From Paulinella micropora (lineage: Eukaryota; Cercozoa; Imbricatea; Euglyphida; Paulinellidae), in contig WBZZ01006008.1 of assembly GCA_019918135.1 (NCBI GenBank), positions 65,001-129,000 on the forward strand: a stretch of 64,000 nucleotides of DNA. Reading direction: 5' to 3'. Positions 32,171 through 42,160 of this stretch are shown here, piece by piece. Within the stretch, counting starts at the first letter, position 1. The number at the start of each line of letters is the position of its first letter. A program made the translations under genes and the position numbers. The notes under the pieces are model-generated. The model was not told where the DNA came from. It did not search any database and saw nothing but the letters and a program-made list of their open reading frames with translations.

Positions 32171-32800
32171 AGTGTAGCGCCGCAAAAATCAGTGAATTTT
32201 TTGCAACCACATTTTGTGGCACTCCCAGTGAACTAGGTGCTTCGCTGGGGTTTGTGGCAATACTGGCTGATTTGCATGAATTAGAAATTTCAAAAAAAAT
32301 CAGGAAATATATTCATAGTAGTATTATATATAGTAAGTTTTTCAGCTCTATACGTATCAATGCTATTCAAGGTGAAGACTCACACAGACAAAAGTGAAGC
32401 CTAGGGTTAAGGGGGCAACCTAGTTCACCAGTGCGACCGGCCGGTTCAGTGAAAATTTGCACGAATATTTGTCTTCGCGATCGGTTTGCAATTGGGTCGT
32501 GAACTCAGAGTTCGACCCTTGCTCATGATCAAGGCTGCTCAGGGGAGAATCAGGGGCAGGGATATTGTAAAACTTTCAGCGTGCGAGTGCGTGCAGGTCT
32601 GTTGCAGACGTAATGTATCTAGTGTATGTAGAACATTCTCTAGATTCTGGCGTTTGGTGTGGTGCGCATGCATTTTCTTTGAACGTTTTTCACCCTTTTT
32701 TTGGTACCGGATGAGGTAACTGACGCAGCCCGGTGCAGCTAGCAGCCGCAAAAACACATGAATTTTTTGAAACCACATTTTGTTGCACTCCGTGGCCCTT
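32171..32800 (+). repeat. Foldback-type repeat, right part
   Basis: This continues the repeat interrupted at 21779. AACCTAGTTCACCAGTG near 32421 is the inverse of CACTGGTGAACTAGGT near 21398, and the block with AGAACATTCT near 32630 repeats the one near 21660. The segment 32695-32805 holds an uninterrupted version of the junction (GCAGCTAG followed by CAGCCGCAAAAACAC), which shows what the site looked like without the Ty3 element. Confidence 0.65.
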
Positions 32801-33135
32801 AACCTTTTGCGCAAAGCTCTCTATTTCTCGTACAGAGCCACAAAGTGGCAATGACTCCTGTAATAGCAATATCTCTTGGCTTGCTTATCTTTCCTATTGC
32901 AATCTTTGTAACAATGTCCTCTGGCGATCTGCGCCTCCAATGGAAGTGGAAGCACGAGGCGAGTGTCATTCATCAGGTCTTTTTGTTCTTGTGTAAAGTT
33001 TTTTTTAATCGTTCTATTTAAGCAAACATCTAGGCCTTTCATTTACCGCAGTACTTACCAGATCTCTTACCGCCTTGCAAGTACTCTTGCAGACAGCGAC
33101 AAAAAATGCTGTCTATATCTCAGTCAAATACTTCA
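32801..33135. other. Unassigned sequence
   Basis: No gene, repeat match outside the duplicate unit, or RNA motif is recognised here. Confidence 0.3.
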
Positions 33136-33393
33136 CAAGCCCAACAAAGAGCCATCGGCACACCACCACCACCACCACCACAACACAACAACACAACAAC
33201 AACAACAACAACAACAACATTTGTTTCAATTTTATTATCATTATTATTAAATTGAACAACAACAACAACAACAACAACAACATTTGTTTAACTTTTATTA
33301 TCATGACTATTAAATTGAACAACAGCAACAACAACAACGACAACAACAACAACAACAACGCCACGCACCATCTTGCATTTTAAATACTTTGTT

Positions 33394-33451
<58 letters not shown>

Positions 33452-33465
33452 CATTATTATTATGG
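33136..33465 (+). repeat. CAA-rich and ATT-rich low-complexity block
   Basis: CAC and CAA triplets are followed by repeats of a composite unit (CAA)n, ATTTGTTT, TTTTATTATCAT, TTAAATTGAA, then a segment ACCATCTTGCATTTTAAATAC and an ATT array from about 33400. The same composite sequence appears at 58671-60240. Confidence 0.75.
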
Positions 33466-33521
33466 AGGGGTGCACAGTATGGCACCCCACGGGAAGAGGA
33501 GGTGGTTGGGCCTCTTCCCAC

Positions 33522-33721
33522 TGGTTTCGAGGCTATGTCGTTGTGTTGGCTCCGAGGCTATGTTGTTGTGTTGGTTCCGAGGCTATGTTGTTGTGTTGGT
33601 TCCGAGGCTATGTAGTTGTGTTGTTTCCGAGGCTCTGTTGTTGTGTGGGTTCCGAGGCTATGTTGTTGTGTTGGTTCCGAGGCTATGTTGTTGTGTTGGT
33701 TCCGAGGCCATGTCGTTGTGT
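33522..33721 (+). repeat. 25-bp minisatellite, eight units
   Basis: Eight units of 25 bp share the core CCGAGGCTATGTTGTTGTG with one or two changes each. Because 25 is not a multiple of three, the array is open in all three plus frames, which yields spurious Cys/Val-rich peptides. In the second unit one repeat is 3 bp shorter. Confidence 0.9.
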
Positions 33722-34115
33722 TGTTTTTTATAAGACATACACCACGTGGGATCAAAGGGGTATTTACATTCCGCGATCTAGGGGTGGTGACGGGTTTCGA
33801 GGCGTCCCAGATACTTACCACAAAACGTCCTCATGCGCTGGCAGACCGCATGAAATGTCTGCTACCCCTGTGAGTACCTCCATGCGGGACCTACCCAGTC
33901 TCGTGGAGCTCTCACGCGGGGAAGATCAATCATTTGTAGTTGATTTCCTGCAAGGTACCCGACACTGTGCGGGTAGTAGGGACTTCCTTTTGGGGCCTTC
34001 TATGCAGGATGGTTAGAGTCACTCTTCCCTCCCCAACATACTCACTGTAGTCCCTGTTGGGTCGAGGGATGGAGGCGCATGGCCCTCGGGCTCAGCCATG
34101 ACAGATCAATATATA
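33722..34115 (+). repeat. ATT-tailed retroposon family 2
   Basis: A segment ends in GGCTCAGCCATGACAGATCA and an ATT array. A second locus is found on the minus strand at 60775-61025, starting at the equivalent of TACCCCTGTGAGTACC, so at least that 250-bp 3' part is a dispersed repeat. Its 3' end resembles that of the SINE. It may be the 3' end of a LINE or a SINE without a visible tRNA head. Confidence 0.6.
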
Positions 34116-34122
34116 TTATTGC

Positions 34123-34183
<61 letters not shown>

Positions 34184-34193
34184 GAGGGAGTAC
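34116..34193 (+). repeat. ATT microsatellite
   Basis: This is an almost perfect ATT array that serves as the tail of family 2 and the landing site of the next element. Confidence 0.95.
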
Positions 34194-34358
34194 ATAGGCC
34201 ATTGGTCCTTTTCAATGGGCTGATTGGTATAAAGCTCCTAGAGTAATGTTCTATGCCGTCACTTCCTTTATTCCACCGATTGGTGTGGAGACTTTCCTTA
34301 TGGAATGGAGAACTGGATGCACATGGCCTTTTGGCTCAGCAATTGGCAGGAGATACAT
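34194..34358 (+). repeat. ATT-tailed retroposon family 3
   Basis: The segment begins GAGGGAGTACATAGGCC directly after an ATT array and ends GGCTCAGCAATTGGCAGG followed by ATACATT and another ATT array. Further copies lie at 56934-57109 and 58231-58400. The last 40 bp resemble families 1 and 2. Confidence 0.7.
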
Positions 34359-34394
34359 TATTATTATTATTGTTGTTATTATTATTATTATTAT

Positions 34395-34661
34395 GGACAC
34401 CGTGATAGCCCAGTGGTCAAGTTCTACCATCTGGGCCCTGTCGCCAGTTCGATTCCCGTCGGTGCCACCAGTATTTTTCATTGAACATACCGATCCGTCT
34501 GGACCAGTATTTTCATTGAACATACCGGCCCGTCTGGAAGTGTTGGAACTGCCCTTGCGGGGGTGTCATTAGAGCTTATCGTCAATTCTTCGTACTCCCC
34601 TCACGGGTGAGACGATGGAGGCGCATGTGCAGAAATGCATCAGCCATTGACAGAGAAGCAC

Positions 34662-34704
<43 letters not shown>
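34395..34704 (+). repeat. Full-length tRNA-derived SINE with ATT tail
   Basis: This is the reference copy of the family. The head is tRNA-like, with an A box TAGCCCAGTGG, a B box AGTTCGATTCC and a CGGTGCCACCA 3' arm. One or two copies of an about 35-bp unit containing TTTTCATTGAACATACC follow, then a conserved body (AACTGCCCTTGCGGGGGTGT, CTCACGGGTGAGACGATGG) and the 3' end GGCGCATGTGCAGAAATGCA to GAGAAGCACT. The ATT tail runs from 34663 to 34704. Transcription by RNA polymerase III from the internal boxes is expected. Confidence 0.9.
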
Positions 34705-34849
34705 GTTACATACCGGTCCGTCTGGAAGTGTTGGAACTGCCCGTGCGGGGGTGTCATTAGAGCCTATCGTCAATTCTTCGTACTCCCCTCACGGGTGAGA
34801 CGATGGAGGCGCATGTGCAGATTTGCATCAGCCATTGACAGAGAAGCAC

Positions 34850-34884
<35 letters not shown>
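34705..34884 (+). repeat. 5'-truncated SINE with ATT tail
   Basis: The copy begins GTTACATACCGGTCCG inside the internal repeat unit, directly after the preceding ATT array. Its own tail follows from 34851. Confidence 0.85.
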
Positions 34885-34885
<1 letters not shown>

Positions 34886-35018
34886 GGACACCGTGATAGC
34901 CCAGTGGTCAAGTTCTACCATCTGGGCCCTGTCGCCAGTTCGATTCCCGTCGGTGCCACCAGTATTTTCATTGAACATACCGGTCTATTTCTGGACCAGT
35001 ATTTTCATTGAACATACC
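34886..35018 (+). repeat. SINE head, cut by the duplication junction
   Basis: A full tRNA-like head is followed by the variant GGTCTATTTCTGGACCAG. The SINE stops at GAACATACC, where fibre-gene sequence starts. The same variant, uncut, is at 57903-58171. Confidence 0.9.
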
Positions 35019-37581
35019 ACCCGTGTATGCCGCCAATCCTCTCGTTGTTCTTCCCAATATTAATGGTTTATCTTGTGCTATCGTTATTTTGTCGCTCGTT
35101 GTTAATGTTGTTGTTGATATACCCGCACTTGCTGTTAATAAGCCCGCAGTGCTTACATTCATCGCCTCAGACCATGTTATATTGCTTCCTGCTGTTATTC
35201 CTGATTTATAGTTAAAAGCAAGTTTGTTTGAGTTTTTGTATATTTGAAAGTTTGAGCCAGAATTACTTGATTTCCAGTTTGCGCCATCATAATAAGCATC
35301 AAAACTTAAGCCTATATTGTCATGAGTCCAGTTCAATAATTGAAATGTTGGATAAGCATCCGCCGTTGTTATTGCTTGTAAGTGTGCTCCTCCGATATTT
35401 GAAGCCGTCCCGTATAATTCTAAGCCTCCTGTTGCCCCATTCAATGATTTTGATGTGTTTCCTATAATTATTGGCTTACCTGATGCTGTTGTTATTTTAT
35501 CGCTCGTTGCCAATGTCGTTGTTGATATCCCCGCAGTTGAAGTAATTGTTGTTCCTGTTATTGTTCCGCCATTTGTTATGTTGTTTGAGTTCATATCTAA
35601 GGCTCCATAAAACCGCATACCGCCAGCATTGTTAAAACGGACAATGTCAGACGAAGCACTTTTATTATCCAAAAGTTTTGAAATATAAAGTCCCGCCCCT
35701 TTTACATCAAATGCTACATTCGTGAATACATAACCTCTTTGGTCTGCGGTTCCACTTGTAGCAGTATTTAGAGTAAATAAGAAATACTGATAATCTCCTG
35801 ATGTCTGTGAAAAGAATATATCACCTCCATTTTGGTTTAATATCCTCGCCCCATTATATGTTATATTTCCACCATTAGTGATAGTTTGATTATTAAAATC
35901 GGCATTGTTCGTTAAAGTTAGATATTTTATCGTAGTGCTCGCCCCATTAAATGTTTTACTTCCTGTTATGGTTTGGTCTGTTGTTAGTTTCACACAATTG
36001 TCATCCAGATATTGTCTATTTACCGTTTCATTCGCATTTTGTTGTGCTCCTAGATTAACAATCCGACTACTATTACAATCTAAGCCAGTAGCATTAAACC
36101 ACGAAACAATCGTCCCATCAATAATAAAACTTTTTTTTCGCAGAAATTTCAAAGTTGTAATATGTTGCCGTGTTCATATCCAAACTAGCAATTGACCCGA
36201 TATTACTTGTAGAATTGAAAACGATGAATGTGCCCTTTGTTGTTGAATTTATTGAATTCCCAGTAATTTCCACACCACTGCTATATGTCTTAATTCCTGC
36301 TATGGTTTGGTTTCCTGAGGTTTTAACTGCCGAAGTATCAAGAACAGAAACATCCACACCATCAACCAGATTCACATTTGTTATGCTTTGGTTTCCCATA
36401 TTTAGTCCTCCGTCATATTAGCAGTGCCGTCTAATCTAAGAAATGGTGATGCCACATTTCTCCATTGTCCTGTGCTATAAATGAGTACTTGATTATCTGA
36501 TGCTGTTGTTATAATCACATCGCTATGTGTATCAATACTTCCACTCGCCGACACTTTTGCAGTGTTCGTATCGTGCTCTGATAGCCAAGTTGTGATAGAC
36601 CTGCCATTTAGTTGATTTACATTTGTTATGCTTTGGCTTTTAATATCAATCCCCGCACTCGCATTTATTATACTGCTAAATGTTTTAATTCCTCCTGGTT
36701 TGGTCTCCTGTTAGTTTGACCACCGAACCATCAACTGCGAGATTAGCGAGATTAATTCCATTATACGTGGAAGCCCCCGAAATAGCATAACCATTCATAT
36801 TTAGTGCCCCCGTCATACTAGCAGTGCCGTCTAATCTAAGAAAGGGTGGTGTGGTGTTTCTCCATTGTCCTGTGCTATACATAAGCAGTTGGTTATCTGC
36901 TGGGAAGCCTGTTATTGTCACATCGCTGTGGCTATCTATGCTTCCACTCGCTGAAACTTTATCATTATTATCTTGGTGTTCAAATATCCATTCATCAGCA
37001 TCTTTGGTATTTAGTAAATTAACTCCTGTTATATTCTTCCTTCCCATACTAATATTGCCGAATTCATCAACATTTATCGGAAATGTTTTATTTACCCAGT
37101 TTATTGAATTATATGTTAGATAACTATTCATTGCTATTGGTGCGGTTATAACCACATCTGAAAGTGTATCAATTGAACCAAGGGCTGTATTCTTCCATTT
37201 ACCTTCTACATCGTTGTAAGTTAAGTATTGTCCGCTCGCTTGTGCAAATATGTTTGTGTCTATCAAATTATATAAACTGGTTTGGTGCGGATTGGAAGTA
37301 TTAGAGCGGTGTTGAGTTGAGGCTTTGACTTCGTCATTATCCCTTACTCGTTGCTCTGTGTAGTATAAATCTTTTCCTTCTTTGATGTCTGTCGTTGATT
37401 TGGTGGATAATCTCGTATCAAATCGGCCGTCAGTGTAATAAAGATTTACGGGGTCGGCATCTTCTGGCACTCTGTCTGTATTCAGACCGACTATGTTTGT
37501 GTTGGTTAAGTCTAAGTTTGCTATTGATAGGCTGTCTGTCGCTATTTCTGACAAGCCGAGTAAGGATTTATATTGACTCAT
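35019..37581 (-). pseudogene. Viral fibre region, copy B (part)
   Basis: The N-terminal and middle parts of the fibre match 10008-12570. The S74 chaperone end is not part of this copy because the duplication starts upstream of it on the minus strand. The join lies in the second shaft block, at its GGLELYG motif. Confidence 0.85.
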
Positions 37582-37637
37582 TATATTAATTAATTAATTA
37601 TTTTAAAAAATACTAAAATATAATAATCTTAGTATAA

Positions 37638-38156
37638 ATGCCGTCTCCCGAAGCAAGTCGTAAGAACTGGGGAAGTGCTGTGGAAGGAATAAAAGCGAAA
37701 GCAAAGCAGAGAAAAATGGAACATGCCAAAAAGGTTTTGGAACAATACCGAAATGCGGTTAAAAATGAAGACGAAGATATGGAACGAAAAACAGCAGAGA
37801 TAGAAGATAAGAATTTAGCAACAGATATTATTAATGAGAAGGAACAAGATGACACACCTGAGCAGAGTGAGAGTGAAGATGAGGTTGATTTCACTGATAT
37901 CATTGCAGAAAAGATGGCGAAAATGAAAATCAAAAGAGCGAAGGCGGAAACTAAGAGAGAAAAGAAGAAGAGTAAGAAACCAGAGCCCGAGAGTGAAGAA
38001 AGTGCAAGTGAGAGTAGTGAAGAAGAAGAACCGAAACCTAAGAAAGGGAAAGGAAAAAAGTCTAGCAGTGTAAGTGTGAAAGTATATAATCAATCTTCTG
38101 GTGGTGCTAAGAAAGAAAAAAATAATGATGTTGAAAAATGTTTCTTGAAGTTTTAA
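37638..38156 (+). CDS. Highly charged Lys/Glu/Ser protein, copy B
   Basis: The frame is 172 residues and identical in protein to the one at 12627, with at least one silent base difference. It lies in the same divergent arrangement with the fibre region. Function is unknown and the protein is probably disordered and nucleic-acid-binding. Confidence 0.5.
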   Translation: MPSPEASRKNWGSAVEGIKAKAKQRKMEHAKKVLEQYRNAVKNEDEDMERKTAEIEDKNLATDIINEKEQDDTPEQSESEDEVDFTDIIAEKMAKMKIKRAKAETKREKKKSKKPEPESEESASESSEEEEPKPKKGKGKKSSSVSVKVYNQSSGGAKKEKNNDVEKCFLKF

Positions 38157-38161
38157 AAGTT

Positions 38162-38862
38162 TCAAATCAATAATTCTCTCACTGCTTTTCTGTCAGAACC
38201 ATTTAATACATAAGTTGTTTTAACTTTCCTTATCTTAAAGTCTTTAAAGATATGTTTTTTTTTTTTTGGAATAGTTATAAGATAAAATTAATTTACCTTT
38301 TATTCCTTTTACAGCATTAAATACTTCTTCTGGTGATACATAATGATTATATCCCCATCCTTTTTTTCACCTTCTTCATATGGTGGATCTAGATAGAAAA
38401 ATGTGTCTGGTGTGTCATATTTTTTTATTACTTTTTTGAAGTCTTTATTTAATACTATAGTGTCTTTCAATCTATCTTTTAATTTTTCAATGTTTTTCTT
38501 AAAGTTCTCTCCGACATAACTATTTCTATTTCCACCGAATGAATTGAATGATAAATATAAATTTCTGTAAAGTCTCATACTCGGTTCTTTGAATTTTCCT
38601 TTTTTAAATTTTCAAATTTGCTTCTTGAAGGTGTAAAATCATATCTATTAATTGTTTCTACTGGCACTTTCTTCATATCTTTCCATATGTGATAAATATC
38701 TTTATCCAAATCATTGATAACTTCTAAAACGGATGGTTCTTTTTTTCTAAATACACTTCCAGCACCGATGAAAGGTTCGACATAAATTTTGTGAGTTGGT
38801 ATTAATGGAACGATTACTTTTTTTAGAAAATGTTTTCCTCCGACCCTAGGAAAGAATGCCAT
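38162..38862 (-). pseudogene. D12-class adenine methyltransferase, copy B
   Basis: It carries the same motifs as copy A (RVGGKHFLKK, EPFIGAGSVF, DPPY). It is broken. Confidence 0.8.
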
Positions 38863-38872
38863 AGTATATAAT

Positions 38873-39846
38873 ATGGACAATAAACATATAATTATTAATA
38901 CAGAAGACACACCTACAGGAGAAGTAGTTAAAACAAAAGAAGAAGAAGCACTGGAAATCCATTATCAGAAAAAGAACCCGAAAATATGGAACACTATATG
39001 GGTTGATAAGCCATTAGACCAAGTCTTTCTTGACTTAGCAGATATGAGTAAATTAAAAGATAAGAAAGGAAATAAGGGTTATGCTTGGATGCTTGTTTGG
39101 ATTGATTGTCATTCAAGATATTTAATAATCATTCCACTAAAAAATAAAACAGCAAAAGAAGTCTATTATGCTTTGAAAACAATTAAATATAAACCGAAAT
39201 CAATTACTACCGACAGCGGTGGAGAATATAAAGGAGCAACTCGTGAATATTTTAATGAAAATGGAATTAAACATGATGTGGTTGAAGTTGGCGACCATAG
39301 AGCCTTAGCGGTTGTTGATAGAGTTATAAGGAGTACTAGAAGATGGCTAGACCTTTTATTTGAAACCAATCGTAATTTTGATTGGGTTAGTTATATTCAG
39401 GACTTAGTCAATGCTATAATCATAAAGTTCATAGAGGTATTAAGGCTAAACCAGCGGAAGTATTTTTTGGAAGAGACAAAAATAAACAAGTGATAACCCG
39501 CGATCATTTAATAGACGAATTCAATGTCAGTGATAGTGTGAGAAAAGAAAACAAAAGAAATGTTTTCTCCAAAGGTGGAAAGACTTTCAGTAAAATTATT
39601 TATAAAGTAAAGGGTCGGTCTGGATTCAAGTTAATATTAAATAATGATGAATTAATAAGTCCGAGAGATTTATTGAAAACTGATTTTATTAAACCAATGG
39701 ACGAAGAAAAAGATATGAAAGAGCAAACTAAGGAAGTTATTAAAGAGAAGAAGACAAAAGAACTACTTAAAAGGGAACAAATAGAGCCGGAAAACATTAG
39801 AACAAGTAAGAGGGAGCGAAAGGCGAAAGTAATAATGGACCTGTAA
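38873..39846 (+). pseudogene. rve-type integrase, copy B
   Basis: This matches 13862-14835 with the same core motifs (VFLDLADMS, SITTDSGGEYKG) and a basic C-terminal part. It is broken. Confidence 0.8.
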
Positions 39847-40410
39847 TTGGTGGCACTATAGACGGCTAAAAATGTTATCACGTGGTTTTTTCTGAGAGGA
39901 TGCGAAAACGTAGAAATGTTTTTGTGTTTTCGCAGTTTTGGACAACTTTTATAAAAAATTTTATGAAATATTTTATAAAAAAGTTCGTTGATGACAAAGT
40001 CAAAAACGAATAAAATAAAAAGATAAGTGTGCTATAGTGGTACCTATAGTAGTAAAATTTATTGATTTTGATATTGGTGTTTTTTTTATGTCTTGATAAA
40101 TTCGCTCTTGATACTTCTGCTCCACATTCACATTTTATTTTTTCTTTTGCTTTCTTGTTCCTTTGCTCTCTATTTTTTGTTCATATAATTGTTTAGAATT
40201 AGGTCTTATATAGTCTTTCATTTACATAAATATATTTTTCGTTAATCTTTATAAGGAATAACGAAGCGGTTCGTTAATCTTTTTTTTTTTTTTTTTGAAG
40301 TAGAGGAAAACGAATTTATTTATTTTGCTTTCTTGTATTTATCAAAAAATTTTGCTTTTTTATTTTGCTGTTTTGAGGCTTAGTATTGATTGTTTAAACT
40401 ATCAACAGGA

Positions 40411-41911
40411 AGGACGATACATTTTTGGAAGGGGGTTTTTGAGGCACGAAAAAATCACCCCCCAAAAATGTGTATTTATCTACTCGTACGAACAGTTGTT
40501 ATTAAGCGCCGAAACCTAACCTTTCCTTCCCTACTAATCTCTGAAAGCAAACCGGAGGACGCACCCGACAGCCCGTCCTTGACGGTTATGAAGGCTTGAT
40601 GGCAAAAGGGAAGCGCTTACAGAGAATGGCAGCAAGTACAGGGCAGACAGGTTGTGAGACTAGTCACAAGCCTGACAAGGATTCCCTCGTGACCACACAC
40701 AACCAAAAAAGGGCGGTAGAGAAAGTACCGAAAAGACCTAAAAGTTGGGCACAGTCCGTCCGTTCCGGACATGACTTTTTCGGCAGTTCGTTTTCAGTCG
40801 TTCATGAGACTCTCCAAGGAGAGTGCTTACTCAAAAGGGCTGACAGAGCCCACACCCAAACTTTATCCCTTGCTAGGAGATAGAAAGGATAGGTTACTGG
40901 GGTCGTAGAAAGGCACAACCAGCACGGTAGGTTTATTGTCATTTAGATGATAGCTCAGGAAATCTCCTTCCTTCAAACTTATATTTCTTCTTCTCTTAGA
41001 CATATAATCATCAGTATAGTTCAGACTAAGCATGAGAGTTGCAGAACAGCTAGATAGCTTTACTCTCATAGGTTCTCACTCTCAAGCAAGGGCTAAGGAG
41101 CGCAGAAAAGAGGCATGAGATAGCCCAAGTTCAGAAAGCCCATACCATAGGTTGACCCCAGTAGCAAGGGCAAGGAAAAGACCCGAGGGGGGACTGTCAT
41201 AGCTGTAGAAAGTTACAACTATATCTGTATAGTCAGAAGAGCCTATAGGTGCGAGCCGTGAGTCAAATGTCTGTACAAAAACGGCCCTTGTATTGCATTT
41301 CCAGAGATACAGCTCGGAAACGACAGAAAAAGGCAGGTCACATCAAGATAGTTACAGTAATTGTCACGTTGTTTGTTCACAGACCATCACCGACATCAGT
41401 TAGAAGAGTTCATACCATCAGGGGGGCAAAGGACTTTCATTTCTGTAATCCGACCAGTAGCCCCAATCAGAATTGGAAAATTCTTCGGGACAGACATTAC
41501 AAGAGAGACAAGACAGACACAAAACACAACAACAGTCAACAAAAGACATTCTGTTCGTTTGGTACCTCTCTCTCTATTTACACTGCCACACTATTACATC
41601 GTAGGTGCCTCAAAGGCACACCAACAGCTCGTGAAGACGTCGACTGGAGCTGCAGGAGGACTCAGCGGGCCCGGCGCCTGCATATCAGGTGGTTCAGTTG
41701 CCACCAAGGTCACAGTATTACGTTTACAAAATACAGACCCGCATGTGACGAACGAATGATGACACACCACGAACAGATATACGTATACAAATACATATGT
41801 ACACACGACCTCTCGAGCCTATGATCCTAAATAAACTCTATCCGAGAAGAAGGAAAGAAGGGATACAACTGTTGCTACCTTAGTAACCTTTCTTCTAGAG
41901 TCTAGCTAGCT
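40411..41911. other. Unassigned region, copy B
   Basis: Second copy of 15400-16900. Nothing further is recognised. Confidence 0.3.
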
Positions 41912-42160
41912 TATATGCTACTGTAAGTTGACATTTGTAACCAATACGTTGACTTGTGTTGCACGTTGGTTGCATTTGGTTGGCGATGTATGATTTGTGT
42001 GACATGTGTCTCTGTGACATAACATTTGTTGTGACATATGGTGACTTTGTTTCAGTTCGATTGTAGTTGTCACATACTAAGAGTAAGTGTGATTGGCACG
42101 TATAAGTCGTGTGATTTTGGTCATGTGTTTGCAGATATTCGAAAGCTAAGAGGCCAAGGA

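Larger units (their letters stand above)
10006..35018 (+). repeat. Tandem duplication, unit A (25 kb)
   Basis: This segment recurs in the same orientation at 35019-58035, with an offset of 25011 over most of its length. The unit starts inside the viral fibre region and ends inside a SINE. The CC at 10006-10007 also forms the join at 35017-35018, so the copies meet at a 2-bp overlap. By eye the units differ by about one substitution per few hundred bases plus homopolymer length changes. Confidence 0.9.
35019..40411. mobile_element. Polinton/virophage-like element, copy B (fossil, part)
   Basis: The second copy begins inside the fibre region and holds the remainder of the viral gene set to the zinc-finger region. 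It carries no ATPase, secreted protein, GIY-YIG or membrane gene. It is very similar to copy A and broken to a similar degree. Confidence 0.85.

Noticed and set aside
33462-34016. 184-residue frame across the minisatellite and family 2
   Set aside because: Its first half is a translated 25-bp repeat. The second half might be a LINE remnant, but nothing identifies it.
34395-34470. A functional tRNA gene
   Set aside because: A and B boxes are present, but the acceptor stem does not pair well in most copies, and the sequence is the head of a many-copy SINE with a body and tail.
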